64,000 nucleotides of DNA. Source: an uncultured Lachnospiraceae bacterium. GTDB taxonomy: Bacteria > Bacillota > Clostridia > Lachnospirales > Lachnospiraceae. Location: contig CACWQE010000015.1 of NCBI GenBank assembly GCA_902762905.1, positions 52,430-116,429 on the forward strand, given 5' to 3'. A program made the position numbers and the translations under genes. Positions 54,102 to 63,171 of the stretch are shown one piece after another (the stretch's first letter is position 1; the number at the start of each line of letters is the position of its first letter). The notes beneath the pieces are model-generated. The model saw only the letters and a program-made list of their open reading frames with translations, was not told the origin of the DNA and searched no databases.

Positions 54102-54174
54102 AGGCCGAAGGTTTATTTTCTAAATCACCTTCGACCTATTTACAGATTATAACCGCACTCCCACAAAATTTCAA
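54102..54174 (-). promoter_or_regulatory. Promoter followed at once by a terminator hairpin (leader of the dehydrogenase gene)
   Basis: On the minus strand TTGAAA (54169-54174), a 17-bp spacer and TATAAT (54146-54151) would start RNA near 54139. Within a few bases comes AGGTCGAAGGT/ACCTTCGGCCT (54102-54138) and TTTTTTG. The RNA would stop after about 45 bases unless antitermination lets it reach the gene 160 bp away. Confidence 0.55.
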
Positions 54175-54313
54175 GTAGGCAGGCACCGAATTTTTTTAAC
54201 TTTTTTCCCCTAATCTCTTACTTTTCTTACTTTACAAGCAATATCAAGTTCTATATAATATACTCAAAAGTTGCCCAATCTTTATGTCAGATTGGTAATC
54301 TTATGCATATGTA

Positions 54314-54342
54314 TTGCTTTTCTACTATGCATTATATATAGT
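54314..54342 (+). promoter_or_regulatory. Promoter of the DeoR-family gene
   Basis: TTGCTT (54314-54319), a 17-bp spacer and TATAGT (54337-54342), about 65 bp before the start codon. Confidence 0.5.
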
Positions 54343-54405
54343 AAAACGAATCATTTGCCAGCTTTCCATACATAGGATAACGTGCATTTGCCAAGGAGGG
54401 ATATT

Positions 54406-55218
54406 ATGAGAGTGAAACGAATCGAAGCCATTCAGGAATATATTATTAAGAACAAATCGGTATCCATGGAACAGTTATGCGAACAGTTCGGGGTATCCAT
54501 GAATACCATACGACGGGATATTGATGCATTATGTACCAGAGGCAGTGTGATCAAAGTCTATGGTGGCGTTGTTGCCAACACGAATGTCACAACTACTCAC
54601 GCTGAGACACTCCGCCCATTTCATGAGCGCAGTTCCAGCAATAATAATGAGAAATTATTAATATCCCAGAAGGCAGCTTCTTATGTACAGGAGGGTGATA
54701 TCATTTTCTTAGATTCCGGAACTACCACCCTGAATATGATCCCTTACCTTGCTACTATTCCGAATCTGACTGTGATTACCTATAGTATTCCTGCTCTTGT
54801 AAAACTATTACAGTATGAAAATATCAAAGTCATTTCCCTGCCAGGTCTTTTGCTACGCGGTACGGAATCCCTTGTTGGTTCCTGCGGCGTCAATTATTTG
54901 TCTACATTTAATATGACCAAGGCTTTCATGGCATGTACCGGTATCTCCTTATCCCGCCAGGTCACAAATGCAACGTTTGAAGAATACGAAATCAAGCAGG
55001 CAGCGTTAGAACGAAGTGAACAACACTACCTGCTTGCCGACCATGACAAATTCGGAAATGCCGGTATTATGACATATGCCGACATTACACGCATGGACTA
55101 TATTATTACAGACGAGGTTCCAGCCCCGGAATACACGGAGTATTTTGAGGAAAAGGGAATTGGGCTGGAGATCACTCACCCGAATCTGTCCGGCTTTAAT
55201 TTATCAACGAAACTTTGA
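54406..55218 (+). CDS. DeoR-family transcriptional regulator
   Basis: N-terminal winged helix (RVKRIEAIQEYIIKNKSVSM, EQLCEQFGVSMNTIRRDIDALC, residues 2-45) and a C-terminal DeoR sugar-phosphate-sensor-like domain (about 80-245) with IFLDSGTTTLNM and the NATFEEYEIKQA and LLADHDKFG motifs. The ATG at 54406 has AAGGAGGG upstream; an in-frame start at 54382 does not. Being divergent from the dehydrogenase/aminotransferase genes, it probably controls them in response to a phosphorylated or related metabolite (inference). Confidence 0.9.
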   Translation: MRVKRIEAIQEYIIKNKSVSMEQLCEQFGVSMNTIRRDIDALCTRGSVIKVYGGVVANTNVTTTHAETLRPFHERSSSNNNEKLLISQKAASYVQEGDIIFLDSGTTTLNMIPYLATIPNLTVITYSIPALVKLLQYENIKVISLPGLLLRGTESLVGSCGVNYLSTFNMTKAFMACTGISLSRQVTNATFEEYEIKQAALERSEQHYLLADHDKFGNAGIMTYADITRMDYIITDEVPAPEYTEYFEEKGIGLEITHPNLSGFNLSTKL

Positions 55219-55241
55219 TTACAACAGTCAAATAAGAGGAA

Positions 55242-55577
55242 TTGACATACCTTGTCAACTCCGTTATAGTAATCTTAAACGAAGAAGTACAGTTGGAAAA
55301 TATCACAGAACTACAACAGAAAGACATCCTGGAATTATTCAACCGTGCTTCAAAGAAGATATTTACACATTACCCGGAATATCAGAGGGAGGTGTCATCT
55401 ATGACGGAGTTGAAGATTAAGACATTGTCAATGCAGTTGGCAGAAAAAGACGAACAATTGGCAGAACAGAAAGAACAATTGGCAGAAAAAGACGAACAAT
55501 TGACAGCTTATAAAGCAGAACTTGCCAATAAAAATGCGGAACTGATTGCATTAAAAAAACAATACGGATTATTATAG
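55242..55577 (+). CDS. Small coiled-coil protein or remnant
   Basis: The C-terminal half is a repeated coiled coil (QLAEKDEQLAEQKEQLAEKD). The N-terminal part (ILELFNRASKKIFTHYPEYQ) reads like protein but its TTG start coincides with a good promoter (TTGACA, 17 bp, TATAGT from 55242). An ATG at 55401 with AGGGAGG upstream would give a 58-residue protein consisting of the coiled coil only. It may be the tail of a lost longer gene. Function unknown. Confidence 0.4.
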   Translation: MTYLVNSVIVILNEEVQLENITELQQKDILELFNRASKKIFTHYPEYQREVSSMTELKIKTLSMQLAEKDEQLAEQKEQLAEKDEQLTAYKAELANKNAELIALKKQYGLL

Positions 55578-55632
55578 TTTCAGAAGCCCAAAATATTGTA
55601 AATGTACCCAGAAAATAATATACATACCGAAT

Positions 55633-55693
55633 GGAAAGACTGGCAGGGGTGGTATATATCAATTGATAATATACCACCCCTGCCAGTCTTTTC
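55633..55693. terminator. Long bidirectional terminator hairpin
   Basis: GACTGGCAGGGGTGGTATAT pairs with ATATACCACCCCTGCCAGTC almost perfectly and continues through ATC/GAT with one bulge, A-run on one side and T-run on the other. It serves the coiled-coil ORF and the convergent SCP2 gene. Confidence 0.75.
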
Positions 55694-55718
55694 ATTTCCG
55701 CTGTTCGAGAGGATATAT

Positions 55719-56036
55719 TTAGATAAGGTCTTTGATCTTCAGTGCTTTCTCCACACTGCCTTCCACCTTCAACTTACCGAGTGTGAAAGCTGCAATCGGA
55801 TCTATCTTACCATCGACAATCTGAAATAACGTCTTGGCAGAACAGATAAACAAAGAATCCCGGTCATAATACTCATATGGTTCAATGAATAATGTGCCAT
55901 CTTTCACTTCTGCATAGAAGGAACCAGCTCCCTCACCAGTAATATTAAACTGATATGCAAGATGTTCCTTCATCTTACTCACATCCGTATCTTTAAAACG
56001 ATCTTTGAACTGCTGAAACACTTCTTCGTATGTCAT
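55719..56036 (-). CDS. SCP2 sterol-binding-domain-like protein
   Basis: A single SCP2-like domain of 105 residues: EVFQQFKDRFKDTDVSKMKE, AYQFNITGEGAGSFYAEVKD, then LFICSAKTLFQIVDGKIDPIAAFTLGKLKVEG, the conserved core. Such proteins bind lipids or other hydrophobic ligands. The ATG at 56036 is preferred over 56042 for its spacing from AGGAGG. It is followed by the terminator 55633-55693. The true ligand is unknown. Confidence 0.85.
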   Translation of the reverse strand: MTYEEVFQQFKDRFKDTDVSKMKEHLAYQFNITGEGAGSFYAEVKDGTLFIEPYEYYDRDSLFICSAKTLFQIVDGKIDPIAAFTLGKLKVEGSVEKALKIKDLI

Positions 56037-56057
56037 AATCATATCCTCCTACATTGA

Positions 56058-56182
56058 GCACTTAGCGAGGTACTCTCGAGCTTAGTGCGAAAGTACACTT
56101 GGCCACTTAGTAAGGTCTTTCCGAACTTAGTGGACATAGTGTTTCCTTCATGCACTTAGCGAGGTTTTTTCGGGCTTAGTGC
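56058..56182. repeat. Three spaced 31-bp hairpin repeats
   Basis: Copies at 56058-56088, 56103-56133 and 56152-56182, each 31 bp and each a hairpin with CACTTAG at one end and CTTAGTG at the other; the terminal pair is G-C in the first and third and C-G in the second. Spacers are 14 and 18 bp. They lie between the SCP2 gene's start and the terminator of the 56357 gene. Function unknown. Confidence 0.7.
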
Positions 56183-56265
56183 AAATTAATCAAAATATAC
56201 AAATAGACTTATACTGCCTATCTGTCTATTATTATACACATTTTTTATATTTGTGCAAGTACAAA

Positions 56266-56303
56266 AGAACCCCAACGATCTGTCTCCAAATCGTTGGGGT
56301 TCT
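56266..56303 (-). terminator. Terminator of the 56357 gene
   Basis: AGAACCCCAACGAT (56266-56279) pairs perfectly with ATCGTTGGGGTTCT (56290-56303); on the minus strand TTTTG follows. Confidence 0.8.
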
Positions 56304-56356
56304 CATTACCTTCATGGATTGCTCCAATCCGTTCTATATACTGCTATCAGTCTCGA

Positions 56357-59155
56357 TTATTTTACTTTAACAGCCTTAACCTTAGAAGCCTTACCTTCTA
56401 CATCTGCACCAGCCTCATTCTTAACAACCGGAACAGCCTTGTAGTAATATTTCTTGCCCTTCTGGACACCCTTATCTGTAAACTTCTTACCGTTATTCTT
56501 AGCAATACCAGCTACTGTATATTTACCCTTCTTCTTGGTTGAACGGTAAATCTTAATGCAATCTGCACCAGCTACCTTCTTAACCTTCAAAGTAACTTTA
56601 CCCTTAGAAGCCTTGATTGACTTAATCTTAACCTTAGCCTTGATTGGCTGAACTGCTGTTACAGAAGCACTACCAACCTTCTTCACACCTGCTGTTGTAC
56701 CAGTAACGTTCTTGAAGTTGCCCTCACCATTCTTAGCAACTGCCTGTCCAAGATATTCTGCATTACTTGCCTTAGGACCTGTTACTGCTGTGTTATATAC
56801 AAGCTGGGTTGTATACCGGGCAGCAATGGAAGCTGCGTTAAGAGGAACATACTCTTGATACTCATATGCATATGGTCTATCTGGATAAGATGGTATGGTC
56901 ATATTCTCACGTTCTTCTGATGTGGCAGCCCAATATGCATCGTATTTTGCCTTATCCTCGTTATACTTAGCTAACGCAGCATTATATGCCTCTTCATTCA
57001 CAATACTTACTGTTGCGTTATTATCTTTAGCATAATCATCTGCTGTCATAGCAGTAGCCATTACAGCTTCTACATAGTAAGTGTAATCTACACCTGCCTG
57101 CGGTCTGCCATCCTCTGGTGTGCTTAATACATTTGCATCTTCCACAACCGGATTATAAGAATAGCTCCACTCTGTTACATTTGCCTTGCCATCTGCACCT
57201 TTGACAGCTTTCTTAATTGACATACTTCCATCATCTGCAGAGTAGATATCACCAAAGTAATCTAAAATTGATGTCGAAGTAAAGGTATCATGTGCATATG
57301 CATAGTTCTGGTAATGATAAGAATTCTTTGCATTCAGCTTCTGACTCTCATCTAAATATTTACTATAATCAAAGTCTCCCTTTGACCAATCCCAAGCTGC
57401 ATAATCTACCTTCTGCTGAGCAACACTTGCATCCACTGCTGCATTCCAAGCAGCAACATCCACTGCAACAGGTGTTGTTACACCAACATACTCTGTTACC
57501 TGTGAACCATGCTGAACTGCATAGGCACCGATATCCTTATTGTTCAATAAAGCTGATGTCTTCACTCTGTATACCTTATAGTAAGCTGCACCTGCAACAG
57601 GTGTCCAACTTACCTGAATACCGTTCGCAGTTGCGGTTGCTGTTACGCTTTCTACATTACCATTCTTCTTGGTTACATCAACTGTATATGCTGAACTGTT
57701 ACCAGCTGCACTCACTGCTTTAATACGATATTTTGTTGTTGTAGATACGACAGAGCCATCTGTATCAGCAGCCACCTCTGCTGCTAATGTTGTCTTGGTT
57801 GCACTTGCAGGCAATGTCTGAACGGTAGTCCAATTGTACATCTTTGTTGCAGGATCGTACGCCTTCTTCTCTACAATATAGCTGATAGCTCCGTATACTT
57901 TCTCCCACTCAACTGTTGCATTACCATTTGCGTCTGTATAAGATACATTTACATCAATCTGTCCAAAGTTAAGAGATGCATCTACGCTTTCCTTAACATA
58001 AGCATCCTTATCACCTTTCACCTTCTTATCCTTGGCAATGACTGCACGTACTTCATATACATAATTTCTGTTCTTCTGAACTTTCTTATCAATGTACTTT
58101 TTCTTCTTAACCGTAGCAATCTTCTTGTAGGTTGCATATCCGTTATACTCACCCTTCTTTACCTCGGAAGAATAAGATGAAGTATCACGACGGTAGATCT
58201 CATACTTCTTAGCACCTTTGACTTTCTGCCATGTCAGAACCACCTTGTTCTTCTTGTTCACATTGGCAACTACATTCAAAGCACTACCTTTTGTTGTCGC
58301 TTCTACATAACCTTCTTTGCCGTAAGTAACAGCTCCGGTCTTTACATCCTTATAATATGGACGAACCTTATAAGAATACGTTGTCTTAGATACTAATCCC
58401 TTATCTGTATATACGTCAGAGGTAACTGTTGCAATCTGCTGATACTTCTTACCAACCTTGCGGTAGATCTCGTAACCGGTATTAATACTTCCAGAGTTCA
58501 AACTCAACTCGATAGATGTTGAAGTTACAGAAGTATATACACTAGCTTCATCTGATACAGTGATCTCTGCCGGTGCAGAAGCGATCCAGTACTCATCTGA
58601 ATCCGGATACACCTTGTTCGGATCTGTAGATGCATAATATGCATCTTCTGCTGCCTGATATGCTGCTGCATCAAACAGGAATGCTACAATCTCTTTCTGT
58701 CCCGGTGTATAGGAAGAGCCATTAAATGTCGTCTGGTAACGCTCTGCGCTATCATATAAATCGTCATCATAATAAAATACTCTTCCATCTGAATATACAA
58801 TTGTACCATTCTCATTCACAGTACTAGAACCATTCAATGGCTTTGTACGATCTCCCTTATCAAAGATCAATACTCTTGTCTTGAAAGATTCCTTAATATT
58901 ACCATTTGCATCTTTTACCGGTGCCGGAACATCACTTATCTTCACCTTCCATGATGTTGCCACCTGACCATCTGCCACATTCTCTACACTTACCGTAGGA
59001 GCTGCGGTTACAAATGTCACACCACTCTTTGTCACTTCACTCTGTGACAATGCCTTATCTACCTTAGCAGCATCGACTGGAACAGATAAACCTGTTACCA
59101 ATGCCATTGCTACCAATGCAGTAGAAACGCCTGTTGAAAAATTAAACTTTCTCAT
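56357..59155 (-). CDS. Secreted fibronectin type III-domain protein
   Basis: Signal peptide (STALVAMALVTGLSVPVDAA) then several fibronectin-III-like modules with YEIYRKVGKKYQQIATVTSD, KYEIYRRDTSSY and YKVYR strands, and a C-terminal pair typical of Lachnospiraceae exported proteins (IKIYRSTKKKGKYTVAG, GKKYYYKAVPV, ending KASKVKAVKVK). No anchor motif or catalytic domain is seen, so it may bind a surface or glycan. It is paralogous to the next gene and its basic C-terminus could bind wall polymers. Start behind AGGAGGAC. Confidence 0.85.
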   Translation of the reverse strand: MRKFNFSTGVSTALVAMALVTGLSVPVDAAKVDKALSQSEVTKSGVTFVTAAPTVSVENVADGQVATSWKVKISDVPAPVKDANGNIKESFKTRVLIFDKGDRTKPLNGSSTVNENGTIVYSDGRVFYYDDDLYDSAERYQTTFNGSSYTPGQKEIVAFLFDAAAYQAAEDAYYASTDPNKVYPDSDEYWIASAPAEITVSDEASVYTSVTSTSIELSLNSGSINTGYEIYRKVGKKYQQIATVTSDVYTDKGLVSKTTYSYKVRPYYKDVKTGAVTYGKEGYVEATTKGSALNVVANVNKKNKVVLTWQKVKGAKKYEIYRRDTSSYSSEVKKGEYNGYATYKKIATVKKKKYIDKKVQKNRNYVYEVRAVIAKDKKVKGDKDAYVKESVDASLNFGQIDVNVSYTDANGNATVEWEKVYGAISYIVEKKAYDPATKMYNWTTVQTLPASATKTTLAAEVAADTDGSVVSTTTKYRIKAVSAAGNSSAYTVDVTKKNGNVESVTATATANGIQVSWTPVAGAAYYKVYRVKTSALLNNKDIGAYAVQHGSQVTEYVGVTTPVAVDVAAWNAAVDASVAQQKVDYAAWDWSKGDFDYSKYLDESQKLNAKNSYHYQNYAYAHDTFTSTSILDYFGDIYSADDGSMSIKKAVKGADGKANVTEWSYSYNPVVEDANVLSTPEDGRPQAGVDYTYYVEAVMATAMTADDYAKDNNATVSIVNEEAYNAALAKYNEDKAKYDAYWAATSEERENMTIPSYPDRPYAYEYQEYVPLNAASIAARYTTQLVYNTAVTGPKASNAEYLGQAVAKNGEGNFKNVTGTTAGVKKVGSASVTAVQPIKAKVKIKSIKASKGKVTLKVKKVAGADCIKIYRSTKKKGKYTVAGIAKNNGKKFTDKGVQKGKKYYYKAVPVVKNEAGADVEGKASKVKAVKVK

Positions 59156-59381
59156 ACCTTGTCCTCCTGTTATATTCTTCTAGAGGTATTACCCTCCGAC
59201 TATCTCCATAATCGTATCACTTAGTAATATATACCAAAAGAAAGTATAACTTTTAGAACAGGTATTTTTCTAAATGTATTAGTGTTGATTTCGAGTCAAT
59301 ACATATAAAATCTTAAGAAATTTTTAGGAATTTTACATAAAGGATACACAAACGATACAGAAAGGACATTCTCCCTATTAG

Positions 59382-59421
59382 AAAAAGGGCATCATACAGA
59401 TTGCTCTGTACAATGCCCCTT
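59382..59421 (-). terminator. Terminator of the 59454 gene
   Basis: On the minus strand AAGGGGCATTGTACAGA pairs with TCTGTATGATGCCCTTTTT over a TGCT-like loop, with the T-run included. Confidence 0.75.
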
Positions 59422-59453
59422 GTTCATCTACATTCACTCATATAGATTATTGA

Positions 59454-62393
59454 TTATTTTGCTTTAACAGCCTTAACCTTAGAAGCCTTACCCTCGATAT
59501 CTGCACCTGCTTCATTTGCATTCACAGCTACAACCTTATAGTAATACTTCTTACCAGACTTAACAGTCTTATCTTTGTACTTTGTCTTAGTAACATTTGC
59601 TACGCAAGTATATTTACCTTTCTTCTTTGTTGAACGGTAGATATTGTATGATGTAGCACCAGCTACCTTCTTAAATGAAATGCTTACAGTCTTCTTCTTA
59701 GGACTCTTAACGGCTTTTAACTTAGCCTTTCCAGAAGGTGCTGCTGAGTTTGTGTAAGTTACTGTGTTGACCTTCTTGACGCCAACACTAGTCGCAAATA
59801 TAGAATCATTTACACTCAACTTGTTTTCCTCAATATCTGCAGACACTCCATATTGAGGCATTTCAATCTGAGTTGCCTCACAGCTATTTGGGTTAACTGA
59901 ATACGCCAATGCACCATTTTGAAGTGCTTTTGTAACCCTAGTAACATTCGCATTACGATCTAGATCCGGGTGCTCTGCAAAATAAGAATCCACCGTATAT
60001 ACATTTGCTTGATATGCTACTACATAGTACTGATATGAAACTCCGTTTTCCGGTCCAACATACCGTGCTTCAAGATTAGTTACTTCCTGTGGTTGTGCGC
60101 ATGCTTTAATCTCCGTTTTCAAACCTGTGGTCTCATCTACTTTAGAAGAATATACCTCCTTTGTGTATGATGTTACTACAGCCCCGGCATAATCTAATAC
60201 AGACGTTGCAGTAATCCTATCCGTAGCATATGAATAATTCTGATAGTAGTATGTTTTTCCTTCTGTTAATGTCGTTAAGTGTTTCTCAACACAATCCTCT
60301 TTTGCTGCCTGCTTAGTTTTAATATTGTTATTATATGCCACCACATCAATAGGTGCTGCTAATGGCGCTACATTCACATAATTCGTCACAGGCTCTCCAT
60401 TCTGTTCCAAATACTCTGGAGAAACATCCAAATACTTTGGAGAAACATATCCTGCATCTTTATTCTCTTTAAGTGAACCAGCTTTTACACGATACACTTT
60501 ATAATATGATGCATTTTGAACAGGATCCCACGAAACCTGAATACCATTTGCAACCTTTGTTGCTGTTACACTATTAACACTTGCAAGCTGAGCCTCGACT
60601 GTAACTCCAATCGCATTTGAATATGTATTACCCTTTACAGCGCGAATTCTATATTGATCAGATGTAGAATATCCTGTATTTGCATATTCCTTGTCACCAC
60701 TATAATATGTAGAAACTGTATAAGGTGTAACCTTTGCTGCTGGCAATGCTACAGATGTTGCCTTCTTACCTAAGGTTGTAAATACATCCCAATTACCAGT
60801 CTCGTTATTATATTTCTCTACAGAATAACCAGTTGCTCCTGCAACTCTGCTCCATTGAACAACTTTAGATCCATCTGCTTTGATATACGGATCACCTAAT
60901 GCATAAATATTAAGAGAATCAAACTTTAATGAAATATTAACACTTTCTTCAACATCTAAAACTTTATCTTTCTTTTTACTGTCTTTCTTCTTCTCGCTAT
61001 TTGATACAACTGCACGTACTTTATAATCATATGTCTCTCCTGCAATTGCTTTCTTATCAATAAACTTCTTCTTGCTTTTCTTGACAGTTTTAATTAGCTC
61101 ATATCCTTCAAATCCATTTCCCTGTCCTTTTTTAGTAACAGTAGAATCAGATTTTCCTGTACTACGATAAATCTCATACTTTTTCGCAGATTTCACTTTC
61201 GTCCAAGTAAGGACAACATTCTTCTTTCCTTTTAACTGTACTTTCAGATTCAGCGCACTACCATTCGTTGTTGCGGAAACCTGTGTCTCTGCCCCCATTG
61301 TTTTCTCACCTGTACGGCTATTAACATAAAATGGACGAATTTTATATGTATATTTTGTCTTAGAAGTTAATCCTTTATCTGTATAGGTTGCTTTTGAAGT
61401 TGTTGCAATCTTAACGAATTTCTTACCAGCCTTACGATAGATTTCATAGCCAGAAGCTGCAGAATCCTCTTTCATATCTAATTGAACAGATGTTGCTGTT
61501 ACACAAGTATCAATAGATACACCTCCAGTTATTGTAATTGTCACTGGAGCAGACGCCACGCTATAATAATCTTGTATATTTGGTGCATATACCGTAGCAT
61601 CTCCAGGTTTTTTACTTTTCACATCTACAGCCTTATATGCTCTCCATGCTGCAGCATAGCCAGTGCTATCAAAATAAGTTGCTGTTACCTGATAGGTCCC
61701 CGGAGCAAAGTCAGAAGCGTCTAAAGTGTACTCCGATCCTTTTTCCAGTGCATAGCTACCGCTAAAATAGTCATATGCTATAGGTGTTATTGTTTCTTCC
61801 GTTACATATGCATATTGAGGAACTCCTTGTGGTGCATTTGTATATTTATATACACCTGTCTCAGGATCACTATAACCATACAATTCGTATTCTACATCAT
61901 AGTAATAATATATGGTCCTTTCATCCTTAACCTTAGAGTCATAATATGTATACACATAATCTACTATTGGTTGACCAGTAGGAGTTATTGTGTATACCTG
62001 CTCATGGCTAATCACATCCCAATAACTATACTGTCCATAATAGTCAGAATTTTCATTGGATACCAAATAATATGATCTATCCAAATTTTTGTCATAATAT
62101 TTCCAATAACATACTTTTTTACAGTCATTTTTTGTTATCGTACCAGTGATATAACTTCCTGTTAAAGATGCCTTCGGATCTGTCTTATACACATTAAAGT
62201 AAATCTTATTTCCATTGGAAACCTGTGGTGTACTAAATGTGTATCCCGTGACATGTTTGTCACTTGTGATCGTGTTCTTAAGACTTAATGCCGGTGCCGC
62301 GGGTGCTGCCTTTGCAGGCACTGCAACCATAACCGCCATGGCAGCAGCAAAAGCCGTGGTCAAAAGACCTTTGAATAAACTTTTTTTCTGCAT
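59454..62393 (-). CDS. Secreted fibronectin type III-domain protein
   Basis: Signal peptide (KGLLTTAFAAAMAVMVAVPAKA) then a 979-residue body: a tyrosine-rich N-terminal domain (about residues 95-210, many YY/YDY runs) and fibronectin-III-like repeats (SGYEIYRKAGKKFVKIATTS, KYEIYRSTGK) ending in the conserved tail YNIYRSTKKKGKYTCVAN...ASKVKAVKAK. It is a tandem paralogue of the 56357 gene with the same C-terminal 100 residues. Codon use resembles its neighbour. No anchor motif. Confidence 0.85.
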   Translation of the reverse strand: MQKKSLFKGLLTTAFAAAMAVMVAVPAKAAPAAPALSLKNTITSDKHVTGYTFSTPQVSNGNKIYFNVYKTDPKASLTGSYITGTITKNDCKKVCYWKYYDKNLDRSYYLVSNENSDYYGQYSYWDVISHEQVYTITPTGQPIVDYVYTYYDSKVKDERTIYYYYDVEYELYGYSDPETGVYKYTNAPQGVPQYAYVTEETITPIAYDYFSGSYALEKGSEYTLDASDFAPGTYQVTATYFDSTGYAAAWRAYKAVDVKSKKPGDATVYAPNIQDYYSVASAPVTITITGGVSIDTCVTATSVQLDMKEDSAASGYEIYRKAGKKFVKIATTSKATYTDKGLTSKTKYTYKIRPFYVNSRTGEKTMGAETQVSATTNGSALNLKVQLKGKKNVVLTWTKVKSAKKYEIYRSTGKSDSTVTKKGQGNGFEGYELIKTVKKSKKKFIDKKAIAGETYDYKVRAVVSNSEKKKDSKKKDKVLDVEESVNISLKFDSLNIYALGDPYIKADGSKVVQWSRVAGATGYSVEKYNNETGNWDVFTTLGKKATSVALPAAKVTPYTVSTYYSGDKEYANTGYSTSDQYRIRAVKGNTYSNAIGVTVEAQLASVNSVTATKVANGIQVSWDPVQNASYYKVYRVKAGSLKENKDAGYVSPKYLDVSPEYLEQNGEPVTNYVNVAPLAAPIDVVAYNNNIKTKQAAKEDCVEKHLTTLTEGKTYYYQNYSYATDRITATSVLDYAGAVVTSYTKEVYSSKVDETTGLKTEIKACAQPQEVTNLEARYVGPENGVSYQYYVVAYQANVYTVDSYFAEHPDLDRNANVTRVTKALQNGALAYSVNPNSCEATQIEMPQYGVSADIEENKLSVNDSIFATSVGVKKVNTVTYTNSAAPSGKAKLKAVKSPKKKTVSISFKKVAGATSYNIYRSTKKKGKYTCVANVTKTKYKDKTVKSGKKYYYKVVAVNANEAGADIEGKASKVKAVKAK

Positions 62394-62602
62394 ATCTTAC
62401 TCCTCCTAATTGTTGTTACTAACACCTATATTGTTAGATTAGCTCTAGAATAACACAAATAATTCCATTTTGCAACAGTATTACTTTTAGTTTTTGTGTA
62501 TTTATAATAGTATTTCCTTCTTTTTTTATTCATAATATCAAGCAAAATAGAGTATAGAAAATATATTGAAACGCATACTTTATGTTTAAGAGAGGTATTT
62601 TT

Positions 62603-62941
62603 ATGGAACTGAATTACAAAGTGATCGGAAACCGTATTCAGACAAGAAGAAAACAGAAAGGCTACACACAAGAACAGATGGCGGAAGCACTTGACTTTTC
62701 TGTGGGCTTTGTCAGCCAAGTAGAACGTGGTGTAACCAAGCTAAGTTTAGACAGCCTTGCCGATGTGGCAGAATTCTTGGAATGCAGTATTTCTTCTATT
62801 GCAGATGATACAGACCGCCAGGATTACAATTATTTCCAGACTGATTTTAATTCTTTATATGAATCCTTGTCCTATGATGATCAGCGGTTGTTCTTCTTCA
62901 TGTTAGAAGTATATGCCAAGACCAAAAAACAACAGCAATAG
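62603..62941 (+). CDS. XRE-family transcriptional regulator (112 aa)
   Basis: Residues 5-65 form a canonical helix-turn-helix (VIGNRIQTRRKQKGYTQEQM, AEALDFSVGFVSQVERGVTK), then a helical C-terminus ending in KKQQQ. The ATG at 62603 follows AAGAGAGG; the frame from 62582 has no such site. It is divergent from the secreted proteins and stands 200 bp from them. Its last codons lie inside a 42-bp perfect palindrome. Confidence 0.85.
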   Translation: MELNYKVIGNRIQTRRKQKGYTQEQMAEALDFSVGFVSQVERGVTKLSLDSLADVAEFLECSISSIADDTDRQDYNYFQTDFNSLYESLSYDDQRLFFFMLEVYAKTKKQQQ

Positions 62942-62972
62942 TATTAGTTCTAGAACTAATACTATTGCTGTT
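62931..62972. terminator. 42-bp perfect palindrome overlapping the regulator's stop
   Basis: AACAGCAATAGTATTAGTT (62931-62949) and AACTAATACTATTGCTGTT (62954-62972) surround CTAG, making a 42-bp perfect dyad with no spacer. It includes the last four codons and stop of the XRE gene. It may be the terminator (TTACTTTTTAT follows on the plus strand) or a binding site. Confidence 0.65.
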
Positions 62973-63171
62973 ACTTTTTATCTCTCTTATTTTCATAAAA
63001 TATTCATACTCTTCTTTGTCTATTCCACCTTTTGCACTTATGCAGAAAAATCATATTTTTTCTTCAACGTCAATCCTTATCAATCTTCCACTTCTAACAT
63101 ATGAATCCATTTTACTCTGTTTTACATCCAAAACTGTAGCAAGCATATATTTTCAATACATTCACTCCCCT

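Noticed and set aside
56058..56182. Repeats of equal length with short spacers that look CRISPR-like
   Set aside because: Only three copies, spacers of 14 and 18 bp, each repeat is a hairpin with variable centre, and no cas gene is in the window.
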